Shown: piece after piece, positions 8,701-14,864 of the stretch
How the letters are laid out: each line of letters opens with the position of its first letter
Numbering within the stretch: position 1 is the stretch's first letter
Source: an uncultured Clostridia bacterium
GTDB taxonomy: Bacteria > Bacillota > Clostridia > Christensenellales > Borkfalkiaceae
NCBI GenBank assembly: GCA_947589585.1
Contig: CANQCA010000012.1
Coordinates: 1-21,357, forward strand
Reading direction: 5' to 3'
Length of the DNA stretch: 21,357 bases
Made by a program: the position numbers and the translations under genes
Notes under the pieces: generated by a model
What the model was told of the DNA's origin: nothing
The model's input: the letters and a program-made list of their open reading frames with translations, nothing else
Database searches by the model: none

Positions 8701-9851
8701 ACGGAACAGTCCGCACGCTCGATAAAAATCTTGCCGCGGGGAGCTATATCCTCACGGCGCAAGACGGCGTCTATGGCGACTATCAGGTTCGTTTCGAGGC
8801 GGGCGTCTATACAGTCTCCAAAGCAACCGTCGATACCTCCAAGCTCATTTTGCGGGTGGGCGGGCAGACCTTCTCGGGCGGGAGCGTGAGCTTTGTCTTC
8901 GACGGGACGGAAAAGGGCGTCACGTTGGAGGGGAGCCTTCCCGATTACGTTAGCTATACGATCGAATACTATCGCGGGGACGATAAGCTCGAGGCCGCGC
9001 CCAAAGAGGAGGGAAGCTATCGCGCAGTCGTCAAATTCACCCTCACGAACAGCAACTTCGAACCCATTGATAATATCGAGATCGCCATCACCATCACGCC
9101 GGAGGATGCACCCGCGCCCGTCTATCCCGCAAAGCCTTCGAAAACTACGCTTAAAGAGACCTACGACGGAACAGAAAAATATATCACGATCGCCGATTTC
9201 GATAAGGTGACCGTCTCTTCCCTCTCCGCAGGTGCGACCTGCAAAGAGGGCAAATTCGCCGCGACAAACGCAGGGACGTACGTTGTCACCCTTTCTCCCG
9301 TCGGCGGGAAATGGGCAGATGGCACCACTGCCTCCGTGACGCTTGCTATCCAAATTGCGAAGGCCACCTTGGACATGGGTGCTACGAAATTCGTCATAGG
9401 GGGAAAAGAAGTCGCTTATTCCGCTCTCGAAGCCGCTTATTCCTTCGAATTCGACGACGCTGCAAAGACGGTGGAGGTCTATGGCCTTCCCGCATCCGTC
9501 ACGGCCAAAGTCTCCTTCACGAAAAACGGCGCGCAGCTTCCCGCCGCACCCTCCGCGGCAGGAACATACAGCGTCGGAATTTCCTTCATCCTGACGGATG
9601 CCGCCAATTATAACGCGGTCCCCGCATGCGGGTTCACCCTTGAAATCGTTGAGACATCTTCTTCGGGCGACCCCTCGGATGACCCCACGGATACGCCTAC
9701 GGATGACCCTTCGGATACGCCTTCGAATCCTTCTGCGCCCACGACGATCCATCATGAATTCCCCGTGTGGGGCTATGTCGTCATAGGACTTTCCGTCGTG
9801 CTTTGCGCAGCCATCTCCATCGTCCTTATCGTCCGCACGAAGAAACACTGA
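5778..9851 (+). CDS. Giant secreted, membrane-anchored protein with MBG/Ig-like repeats
   Basis: The 1357-residue protein has a signal peptide with probable cleavage after AHA (residue 33). Residues about 95-375 resemble the DUF6273-type domain of Firmicute surface proteins: SSYLRAYLN, WLPSLSE, DSWLRSGD and YVRPAIHLDL occur in the expected order. From residue 392 to 1290 there are ten beta-rich modules of three kinds, resembling MBG or bacterial Ig-like repeats. Kind a holds YDG and AGEYTLT, kind b holds HIYGQ, LDS and GVYTVSKA, kind c holds FDG and AGTY. A Ser/Thr/Pro/Asp linker (about 1292-1318), one transmembrane helix (about 1329-1352) and the tail RTKKH follow. There is no LPXTG motif, so anchoring is by the helix rather than a sortase. 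An adhesion or structural surface role is inferred; ligand unknown. Transcription looks independent of mscL. Confidence 0.9.
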   Translation: MSRQKTFIFLMFGLLFALAASLSCMFFKTEAHAFTEEPAAHATLDDGEGGFDRAQLSRLYGLLKTGATQLSDLDDLAMQPGSNTAGTGASDFSAQDIVVELGQKKWTPVHLTKDQEGHTILTLWLAWTEDLQPWSAFSLDEYRYDETPQTQYDPYPMNMYSSSYLRAYLNGTAYLSAQGEETLVSGNAAQSPDWKTFLATFGDYLDAPEEISYQASERATQILPEYRKNFGNIPNEYDLLNEGYAETGLNYNTEDGFDYRTKAGYTDWKQDKLWLPSLSETGWGEYTNYETVGRVIYFTEGEKLDGGIWNTTWEQCRMGTSQQYDSWLRSGDTKNTYAYRNGDHALALSLTASADANDASGKNYVRPAIHLDLTMAEGVSPDPDASVEKPVGKNLSFEYDGEEHSLFIENYTKMNFSEVPEGATFANGKLTARDAGEYTLTASPKAGTWQGEEGGDPVGITLTITPRHVDVSVRNGFHVAGNQPQALTGFFLGYAGIGYDTFLADEGVEDLKGFTPTLSRNGRIYPLDSALAVGYYEIVAENGVYGNYNATFNFTDESRYVVGPDDTLAISVGGELVINQSVTIPYTGAKPSIAYDNKPSGWRSSSVSYVGSDGVSQTGLPVEVGQYTVTVKTNLRTYPFTLIIEDRGDPAKPDAAALLKKAKYDGNAVELPVANANKLNFQTPTAGSSYEGGVFSAVEAGEYTLTVTPETAWADGTQGSVTYTIVIEKRALVLAPERAGHIYGQAPVTPILSVRSGDGYAKGEDFASLYVSVEFTLTRGGQTYKLDSTLPAGDYTIQAELVEGSEARNYKVTFEAGVYTVSKAAVDMSAVQVCIGDRKVRFSAVEPSYSFQFDGNEHAVTIEALPAVLTANIRITQAGAELQNAPSAVGTYLVEVTFTLKDADNYEPVQAVTFNLVISDKTYTPITLTVGNAGHLYGQQPTLTVLALTLKEGSFNEGDGIQTLGRIEPVLKSQDGTVRTLDKNLAAGSYILTAQDGVYGDYQVRFEAGVYTVSKATVDTSKLILRVGGQTFSGGSVSFVFDGTEKGVTLEGSLPDYVSYTIEYYRGDDKLEAAPKEEGSYRAVVKFTLTNSNFEPIDNIEIAITITPEDAPAPVYPAKPSKTTLKETYDGTEKYITIADFDKVTVSSLSAGATCKEGKFAATNAGTYVVTLSPVGGKWADGTTASVTLAIQIAKATLDMGATKFVIGGKEVAYSALEAAYSFEFDDAAKTVEVYGLPASVTAKVSFTKNGAQLPAAPSAAGTYSVGISFILTDAANYNAVPACGFTLEIVETSSSGDPSDDPTDTPTDDPSDTPSNPSAPTTIHHEFPVWGYVVIGLSVVLCAAISIVLIVRTKKH
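9676..9722 (+). repeat. Two copies of a 24-bp tandem unit in the linker of the surface protein
   Basis: The segment CGGATGACCC..CGGATACGCCT occurs at 9676-9698 and again, 24 bases on, at 9700-9722 with two changed bases. Each unit encodes eight residues of the Asp/Pro/Thr/Ser linker before the transmembrane helix. Linker length may vary between strains by slippage; this is an inference. Confidence 0.6.
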
Positions 9852-9853
9852 GG

Positions 9854-9883
9854 GTAACACTTTTTCTCACACCTTGCTACAAT
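9854..9883 (+). promoter_or_regulatory. Candidate promoter giving a leaderless transcript of the nitrilase-like gene
   Basis: A -10 box TACAAT (9878-9883) lies 18 bp after GTAACA (9854-9859), which matches the -35 consensus at 4 of 6 positions. The distance from the -10 box to the ATG at 9891 is 7 bases, so transcription would start at about the start codon. No Shine-Dalgarno sequence is visible. The -35 is weak. Confidence 0.4.
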
Positions 9884-9890
9884 GATATGT

Positions 9891-10565
9891 ATGCGTATCG
9901 GTTTTGTGACAAGGGGTACGCTCGATGAGTATGCACAAAACTTTTCGGGCGGGAAGACGGATATCCTTCTCTTTTCCTTTCAGGCGCTCGGGGAAGTGAG
10001 CTACGAGCGCGAACTCAAGGGGGAGACGAGCCTTTTTGAGGACGTCGCCCTTCTCTCCCGCGAGGAGCAGAACGTCGTCGTGTGCGGCTGTTTCACTGAT
10101 GCACGCGGCATCCGAAGAAAGTCGGTGGTCGTCGCCGAAAAGGGCAAGATCCTCGGCGTCTCGGATATGGCTTTTTGCATCGACGGGGGCGAATACCGTT
10201 GCGGTGCGGGGGTGAAGATCTTCGAGACGGGGGTGGGGAAGCTCGGCGTCATCGTCGCGGAAGACCTCTTCTTTCCCCGTGTCACAGAGACGCTTTCCGT
10301 CTGCGGGGCGGAGCTCGCCCTGTGCATCTTCGAACAGCCCGAGGGCGGGCTCGAACAGACGCTCATGCGCGCGCAGGCATATTTCTATGGCGTTCCCATG
10401 TGCATCTGTGCATACGGGTTTGCCGAGGCGGCGGATATCGGCGGGAAGCTCAAATTCGCCTCACCCAAAAATCCCTGCTTCTACGATTTCGAACGTGAAC
10501 AGGAATATCATCTCATCGAAACGCGCCAGCGCGGGCTCTTCCGCAAAAAGAAGAGCGGATTCTGA
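9891..10565 (+). CDS. Nitrilase-superfamily (carbon-nitrogen hydrolase) protein without catalytic triad
   Basis: The 224 residues follow the carbon-nitrogen hydrolase fold, closest by eye to the amidase domain of NAD synthetases. TDILLFSFQALGEVSY corresponds to the Glu block, KGKILGVSDMAF to the Lys block and VGKLGVIVAEDLFFP to the Cys block (normally like ICEDLWFP). All three catalytic residues are replaced: Glu by Phe or Gln, Lys by Asp or Met, and Cys by Ala123. The protein is also short (families are usually 250-300 residues). It is probably a non-catalytic relative, perhaps with a binding or regulatory role. I chose ATG 9891; the in-frame ATG 9882 lies inside the putative -10 box. It follows the giant surface gene by 39 bases with no obvious terminator between. 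Confidence 0.75.
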   Translation: MRIGFVTRGTLDEYAQNFSGGKTDILLFSFQALGEVSYERELKGETSLFEDVALLSREEQNVVVCGCFTDARGIRRKSVVVAEKGKILGVSDMAFCIDGGEYRCGAGVKIFETGVGKLGVIVAEDLFFPRVTETLSVCGAELALCIFEQPEGGLEQTLMRAQAYFYGVPMCICAYGFAEAADIGGKLKFASPKNPCFYDFEREQEYHLIETRQRGLFRKKKSGF

Positions 10566-10566
10566 A

Positions 10567-10602
10567 AAAAGCTCTCCCGAAGGAGAGCTTTTGGATTTTT
10601 TT
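10567..10602 (+). terminator. Bidirectional terminator between convergent genes
   Basis: An 11-bp perfect stem with a CGAA loop (arms 10567-10577 and 10582-10592) lies between the nitrilase-like gene and the end of degV. On the plus strand it is followed by GGATTTTTTT. On the minus strand it is followed by a run of six T, so it can serve degV as well. Confidence 0.88.
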
Positions 10603-10605
10603 GCA

Positions 10606-11475
10606 TTACTTGACCACTCTTGCAGCGGCGATGGCGAGCGCCCCGGGCCCGATGTGGCAGGAGACGGAAAGCGAGAGGGGATCGACGAAGGTGACGGGAA
10701 CATTTGGGAAGACGGCCTCGATCTCTTGCTTGAAGTTCATCGCTTCCGCTTCATTATCGGTATGGGCAATGTACAGGGACATCTCTCCCGCCTCGGCGAG
10801 ATCCTTGAACCTTGTCGCAAAATCGTGCTGCATCGCTTCGATCATCACATTTTTGGCCTGGTGGAGGGTCTGCACCTTCTTGAAGGCGTCCAATTTTTCC
10901 CCTTGGATCTGCAATACGGGCTTGATCTTGAGAATAGTCCCGATGAGGGCGGCAGCGGGGGTGAGGCGGCCGCCTTTTTTCAGATATTTGAGAGTCGCGA
11001 GCGAGATGTAGATGCTCGAATCGAACTTTGTTTGAATGAGGTAGTCCTTAATCTCCTTTGCGCTCTTTCCCCGTTTTGCAAGCTCGATGGCGTCGTACAC
11101 GCTCTGCCGCTGTGTGACGGAAATGCGCTGGTTATCGACGACCTGCACCCTTCCGTTGTAATCGGCGGCAAGCCGCTCGGCCGTGTGGCAGGATTCGGAG
11201 AGCCCGCTCGACATGGGGATGTGGACGATCTCGCTCCCGTCCTCGAGAAGGCTGTCCCAAAGGTCGGTGACGTTTCCGATCGCAGGCTGTGAGGTGGAGA
11301 CCTGCGCATCGCTCTTTAAGATCTCATAAAATTCGGGCTGGGAAAGGTCGATATCCTCAAAGTGTTCCTTCCCGTCGATGATGAAGGGCATGGGGATCAC
11401 GCTGATGCCGAGCTCTTTTGCCTCTGATTGCGTGATACCGCTATTTGAATCCGTGACGATCTTCACATTGGCCAT
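10606..11475 (-). CDS. DegV family fatty-acid-binding protein
   Basis: The 289-residue protein has the standard DegV length and order: VKIVTDSNSGIT at the N-terminus, DIDLSQPEFYEILK and TSQPAIG in the first half, then HIPMSSGLSESCHTA, VDNQRISVTQ and YLKKGGRLTPAAALIGTILKIKPVL. DegV proteins bind a fatty acid in a central cleft, and in some Firmicutes (where they are called FakB) they present it to the FakA kinase for entry into phospholipids. No fakA is visible here, so the partner is unknown. An AGGAGA ribosome-binding site lies at 11484-11489. Consensus promoters lie upstream, divergent from nfnA. The specific paralogue cannot be assigned. Confidence 0.94.
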   Translation of the reverse strand: MANVKIVTDSNSGITQSEAKELGISVIPMPFIIDGKEHFEDIDLSQPEFYEILKSDAQVSTSQPAIGNVTDLWDSLLEDGSEIVHIPMSSGLSESCHTAERLAADYNGRVQVVDNQRISVTQRQSVYDAIELAKRGKSAKEIKDYLIQTKFDSSIYISLATLKYLKKGGRLTPAAALIGTILKIKPVLQIQGEKLDAFKKVQTLHQAKNVMIEAMQHDFATRFKDLAEAGEMSLYIAHTDNEAEAMNFKQEIEAVFPNVPVTFVDPLSLSVSCHIGPGALAIAAARVVK

Positions 11476-11542
11476 TGTAAGTTTCTCCTGATTATCATTT
11501 TATATGAATTACAGACAAGTTATTCATTTTGTCAACAATCTG

Positions 11543-11571
11543 ATTGTAGCGCATTTCATTAAATTTGTCAA
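11543..11571 (-). promoter_or_regulatory. Promoter of degV
   Basis: Read on the minus strand, TTGACA (11571-11566) is separated by exactly 17 bp from TACAAT (11548-11543). A second TTGACA (11535-11530), part of a repeated TTGTTGACAA segment 36 bases closer to degV, has only weak -10 matches. The region is AT-rich compared with the rest of the window. Confidence 0.8.
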
Positions 11572-11616
11572 CAAAATGAAACATATTTTACGGAAAAATT
11601 CGCAAGGTGTGCGCCG

Positions 11617-11646
11617 TTGACAAATCTTGTTCGTTTATTGTATAAT
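11617..11646 (+). promoter_or_regulatory. Promoter of nfnA-nfnB
   Basis: Consensus TTGACA (11617-11622), an 18-bp spacer and consensus TATAAT (11641-11646) lie 27 bases before the GTG start of nfnA. A TGAGGA ribosome-binding site is at 11662-11667. The promoter is back to back with that of degV. Confidence 0.88.
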
Positions 11647-11673
11647 AGTCAAAAAGAAAAGTGAGGAAATAAC

Positions 11674-12516
11674 GTGCACAAGATTCTGGAAAAGAAAAAG
11701 CTCGCGGAGGGCATCATCTACATGCTCTTCGAGGCGCCTATGGCCGCACGGCGGGCGAGGGCGGGGCAGTTCGTCATTCTCCGCGTCGACGAAGAGGGGG
11801 AGCGTATCCCGCTCACGATCGCAGATAGCGATGCGGCAGCGGGAACGGTCGCCGTCATCTTCCAGAGCGTCGGCGCGACGACGATGACGCTTGCCGAAAA
11901 AGAGGCGGGAGATACGATCGCCGACCTTTTGGGGCCGCTCGGGAACCCGACGGAGACGGAAGGAGCCAAAAGTGTCGCCGTCGTCGGCGGGGGCGTAGGC
12001 TGTGCCATCGCCTATCCCGTCGCGAAGGCGTTTGCGCGGCAGGGAGCGTCCGTCACATCGATCATCGGCGCACGCACCAAAGATCTCGTCATTTTGCAGG
12101 AAGGCTTCCAAGCCGTTTCCCACAGGCTCTATGTCACGACGGACGATGGGACGATGGGGGAGAAGGGCAACGTGTGTATCCCGCTTCGGCGCATGTTGGA
12201 GGCGGGAGAGCGTTTCGATAGGGTATTTACCGTCGGCCCCCTTCCCATGATGAAATACGTCGCCGAGGCAACACGGCCCTATTCGATTAAAACGATCGCG
12301 AGCATGAACCCCATCATGGTCGACGGAACGGGGATGTGCGGCTGCTGCCGTGTGACAGTGGGCGGCGAGATGAAATTCGCCTGCGTCGACGGGCCGGACT
12401 TCGATGCGCATCTTATCGATTTCGACGAGGCGATGGGGCGGCTCAAAACCTATTCCGCGTTCGAAAAGCATGCGCGCGAGAGGCATTGCAACCTCTTCCA
12501 TAAGGAGGTAAAATAG
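11674..12516 (+). CDS. nfnA: NADH-dependent ferredoxin:NADP+ oxidoreductase, small subunit
   Basis: FAD- and [2Fe-2S]-containing subunit of the electron-bifurcating transhydrogenase, which couples ferredoxin and NADH oxidation to NADPH formation (cytoplasm). The 280 residues have a ferredoxin-reductase-like FAD domain (RAGQFVILRVDEEGERIPLTIADSD) and an NAD-binding domain starting at VAVVGGGVGCAIAYPVAKAF. The C-terminal cluster motif is Asp217, Cys222, Cys225 and Cys237. The Asp at the first ligand position, where PyrK-type proteins carry Cys, matches what is known for NfnA and argues against PyrK. Sulfide dehydrogenase subunit SudB is the other name used for this family. Translation starts with GTG, supported by TGAGGA 6 bases upstream. 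nfnB follows after one base. Confidence 0.9.
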   Translation: MHKILEKKKLAEGIIYMLFEAPMAARRARAGQFVILRVDEEGERIPLTIADSDAAAGTVAVIFQSVGATTMTLAEKEAGDTIADLLGPLGNPTETEGAKSVAVVGGGVGCAIAYPVAKAFARQGASVTSIIGARTKDLVILQEGFQAVSHRLYVTTDDGTMGEKGNVCIPLRRMLEAGERFDRVFTVGPLPMMKYVAEATRPYSIKTIASMNPIMVDGTGMCGCCRVTVGGEMKFACVDGPDFDAHLIDFDEAMGRLKTYSAFEKHARERHCNLFHKEVK

Positions 12517-12517
12517 C

Positions 12518-13909
12518 ATGGCGGATTTCAATATGACGAAAAACAAGTATACCATGTCCGTAAGAGACCCTTCAGATAGGTGCTCGGACTTCCGTGAGGT
12601 CACGCTCGGCTACGACGAAGAGGCGGCCATATCCGAGGCCAAGCGTTGTATACGCTGCAAGACGCGCCCGTGCGTTTCGGGCTGTCCCGTCGGCGTCGAT
12701 ATCCCCGAATTTTTATCTCTCGTTGCAGATGGGAAGTTCGAGGAAGCCTACGAGGTCATATCAGGCAGCAATCCGCTTCCCGCCGTCACGGGAAGGGTAT
12801 GCCCGCAGGAGACACAGTGCGAGGGAAAATGCACGCGCGGGATCAAGGGCGAGCCCGTTGCCATCGGCTGTTTAGAGCGTTTTGTCGCCGATTATCACAG
12901 GGAACACGGCGCGAATGTCCAGGAAAAACCTTCCCCCAACGGGCACAGGATCGCCGTCGTCGGCTCGGGGCCTTCGGGGCTTGCATGTGCGGGAGACCTT
13001 GCCCGCCTCGGCTACAGCGTGACCCTCTTCGAGGCTCTCCATCTTGCCGGGGGCGTCCTCGTCTACGGGATCCCCGAATTCCGTCTCCCCAAAGATATCG
13101 TGGCCTTTGAGATCGGGCGCCTCAGAGATCTCGGCGTTGAAGTCGTCACGGACGCCGCGGTCGGAAGGTCTGTCACCGTCGAAGAACTCATGGGCGAGTT
13201 CGCATTCGAGGCCGTCTACCTTGCGACGGGGGCAGGTCTTCCGCGCTTCATGCACATCAAGGGGGAAAACAGCATCGGGGTCTTCTCCGCAAACGAATAC
13301 TTAACACGAATCAACCTCATGAAGGCATACACGGAAGGCGCGGCAACGCCCGTCTTTCCCGCGAAAAAAGTTGCGGTCGTGGGCGGGGGAAACGTCGCAA
13401 TGGACGCCGCACGCTGTGCGAGGCGGATGGGGGCGGAAGTGACCGTCGTCTACCGCCGCGGGGAGAGGGAGCTTCCCGCCCGCCGGGAAGAGATCGGTCA
13501 CGCCAAGGAGGAGGGCATCATCTTTCGCTTCCTCACGAATCCCGTGGAGATCCTGGCGGATGAGACGAACGCAGTCTGCGGCCTCAGATGCGTGGAGATG
13601 AAGCTCGGGGAAGAGGATGCGAGCGGCAGAGCCCGCCCCGTCGCGGTGGAAGGGAGCGATTTTGTTTTGGAAGCGGACTGCGTCATCATGGCGCTCGGCA
13701 CTTCTCCCAACCCCCTTCTTGCCCGCACTATGACGGGGCTGAAATGCGGCCCGCACGGCGAGATCGTGGCGGATGAAACGGGCCGGACCTCTCTGCAAGG
13801 CGTATTCGCGGGCGGGGACGCCGTCACGGGTTCTGCGACCGTCATCCTTGCAATGGGCGCCGGCAAACGCGCCGCCAAAAGCATCGACGAATATATCCGC
13901 AGCAAGTAA
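12518..13909 (+). CDS. nfnB: NADH-dependent ferredoxin:NADP+ oxidoreductase, large subunit
   Basis: The 463-residue protein belongs to the glutamate synthase small-subunit family. The N-terminus has cysteines for two [4Fe-4S] clusters: Cys44, Cys47, Cys52 and Cys56, then GRVCPQETQCEGKC and the Cys in IGCLERF. FAD binding is at IAVVGSGPSGLACAGDLARL, NADP binding at VAVVGGGNVAMDAARCARRM, and the C-terminal FAD signature is GVFAGGDAVTGSATVILAMGAGK. No glutamate synthase large subunit is nearby, and nfnA sits one base upstream, so NfnB is much more likely than GltD. An AAGGAGG ribosome-binding site precedes the ATG. The pair indicates ferredoxin-based anaerobic energy metabolism. Confidence 0.9.
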   Translation: MADFNMTKNKYTMSVRDPSDRCSDFREVTLGYDEEAAISEAKRCIRCKTRPCVSGCPVGVDIPEFLSLVADGKFEEAYEVISGSNPLPAVTGRVCPQETQCEGKCTRGIKGEPVAIGCLERFVADYHREHGANVQEKPSPNGHRIAVVGSGPSGLACAGDLARLGYSVTLFEALHLAGGVLVYGIPEFRLPKDIVAFEIGRLRDLGVEVVTDAAVGRSVTVEELMGEFAFEAVYLATGAGLPRFMHIKGENSIGVFSANEYLTRINLMKAYTEGAATPVFPAKKVAVVGGGNVAMDAARCARRMGAEVTVVYRRGERELPARREEIGHAKEEGIIFRFLTNPVEILADETNAVCGLRCVEMKLGEEDASGRARPVAVEGSDFVLEADCVIMALGTSPNPLLARTMTGLKCGPHGEIVADETGRTSLQGVFAGGDAVTGSATVILAMGAGKRAAKSIDEYIRSK

Positions 13910-13921
13910 TGCGTGGCCGTG

Positions 13922-14071
13922 CGTCATTCTGAGCCGATAATGTTCATAAGATTTTCCGACGCGGCAACTCTCCGAAGAATCCCGAAGTAAGAAGTCCGAA
14001 TTTTCATCAAGAGGATCCTTCGAGGATGGTCTCCCTTGGACTTCGTAATGTTTGGTCGCCTCAGGATGACG
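13922..14071. repeat. Nested inverted-repeat element (REP/MITE-like)
   Basis: The outer arms CGTCATTCTGAG (13922-13933) and CTCAGGATGACG (14060-14071) pair with one G-T wobble. Inside, CGAAGAATCC (13973-13982) pairs with GGATCCTTCG (14014-14023) with one wobble. The element fills most of the gap between nfnB and cwlD and has no coding capacity that looks real. Similar CGTCATTCTGAG ends are familiar from dispersed palindromic repeats in other bacteria; that link is from memory. No target-site duplication is obvious. Confidence 0.65.
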
Positions 14072-14093
14072 CATACCTCACGCATAACCTAAA

Positions 14094-14126
14094 AAAAAAC
14101 TCATACAATAGCGTATGGGTTTTTTC
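14094..14126 (+). terminator. Terminator-like hairpin spanning the cwlD start
   Basis: Arms AAAAAACTCATAC (14094-14106) and GTATGGGTTTTTT (14113-14125) form 13 bp with one wobble around the loop AATAGC. With its A-run and T-run it looks like an intrinsic terminator for nfnAB, but the annotated cwlD ATG (14115) lies in the right arm and a TACAAT box (14104-14109) lies in the left arm and loop. Confidence 0.6.
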
Positions 14127-14849
14127 TATAAACACAGGATCGGGATGGGACTTGCCTGCCTTGTCCTTGCCGTATTCGTCACCTTTGCTTTCTGCTTTTT
14201 CGCACTCTCCCGCGCTGCGGCCAAGTCTCTTTCCTTCACCGTCGTCATCGATGCGGGCCACGGCGGGGTGGACGGCGGCGTTGTGGGAAGGACGACGGGG
14301 GTGAAGGAGAGCGATATCAACCTCTCCTTATCCCGCCTTTTGCAGGAGGAAATGGAGGGAGCGGGGTTCTATGTCATCCAGACCCGCCCGACCGAGGCGG
14401 GGCTTTACGGTATGGCTACATCGGGCTACAAGCGGCGGGATATGCAAAAACGCGCCGAGATCATTCAAAAAAATACGCCCGCCCTCATGATCTCCATCCA
14501 TCAGAATTTTTTTTCCGATCCCGCAAGACGGGGCGCGCAGGTATTTTATCGCGAAGATCTCGCTGCGTCTGAGACGCTCGCCTGCCTCATCCAGACTTCG
14601 CTCAACGAAATGCCCGAATGCGTAAAAAAGAGTGCCGCGCTCGCGGGAGATTATTTCGTTTTGAACTGTTCGGATACACCCTCCGTCATCGTCGAGTGCG
14701 GGTTTTTATCCAATCCGCAGGACGAAGCGCTTCTCATCGATAAGACCTATCAGCGCAAGATCGTATCTGCCATTGCGGCGGGGGCACTATCCTTCCTCTC
14801 TTCGGGCGCAAATGCGGTGAAATCGTTGACAAAACTTCTCGCGGCGTGA
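14115..14849 (+). CDS. cwlD: N-acetylmuramoyl-L-alanine amidase, CwlD-like
   Basis: The 244-residue Amidase_3 protein has an N-terminal membrane anchor (about residues 9-32). Zinc ligands and catalytic residues are visible in FTVVIDAGHGGVDGG (His), VKESDINLSLSRLL (Glu), LMISIHQNFF (His) and VIVECGFLSNPQDEALL (catalytic Glu). CwlD removes peptides from muramic acid during spore cortex synthesis in spore formers. A general cell-wall amidase is the alternative, since length and anchor fit both. The start is uncertain: ATG 14115 gives a positively charged N-terminus (YKHR) suited to membrane insertion but has no ribosome-binding site and sits in a hairpin. In-frame ATG 14145 has AGGA 5 bases upstream. 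Confidence 0.9.
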   Translation: MGFFYKHRIGMGLACLVLAVFVTFAFCFFALSRAAAKSLSFTVVIDAGHGGVDGGVVGRTTGVKESDINLSLSRLLQEEMEGAGFYVIQTRPTEAGLYGMATSGYKRRDMQKRAEIIQKNTPALMISIHQNFFSDPARRGAQVFYREDLAASETLACLIQTSLNEMPECVKKSAALAGDYFVLNCSDTPSVIVECGFLSNPQDEALLIDKTYQRKIVSAIAAGALSFLSSGANAVKSLTKLLAA

Positions 14850-14855
14850 TATACT
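14826..14855 (+). promoter_or_regulatory. Promoter of the thioesterase operon
   Basis: TTGACA (14826-14831), an 18-bp spacer and TATACT (14850-14855) overlap the 3' end of cwlD. The -10 box ends 9 bases before the ATG at 14865, so the transcript should begin within about two bases of the start codon. No Shine-Dalgarno sequence is present there. Confidence 0.75.
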
Positions 14856-14864
14856 TTAATTTGT

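Noticed and set aside
9735..9851. Sortase signal at the C-terminus of the surface protein
   Set aside because: There is no LPXTG-like motif before the transmembrane helix.
11674..12516. PyrK (dihydroorotate dehydrogenase electron transfer subunit)
   Set aside because: The first cluster ligand is Asp rather than Cys and the partner is NfnB-like; no pyrD is nearby.
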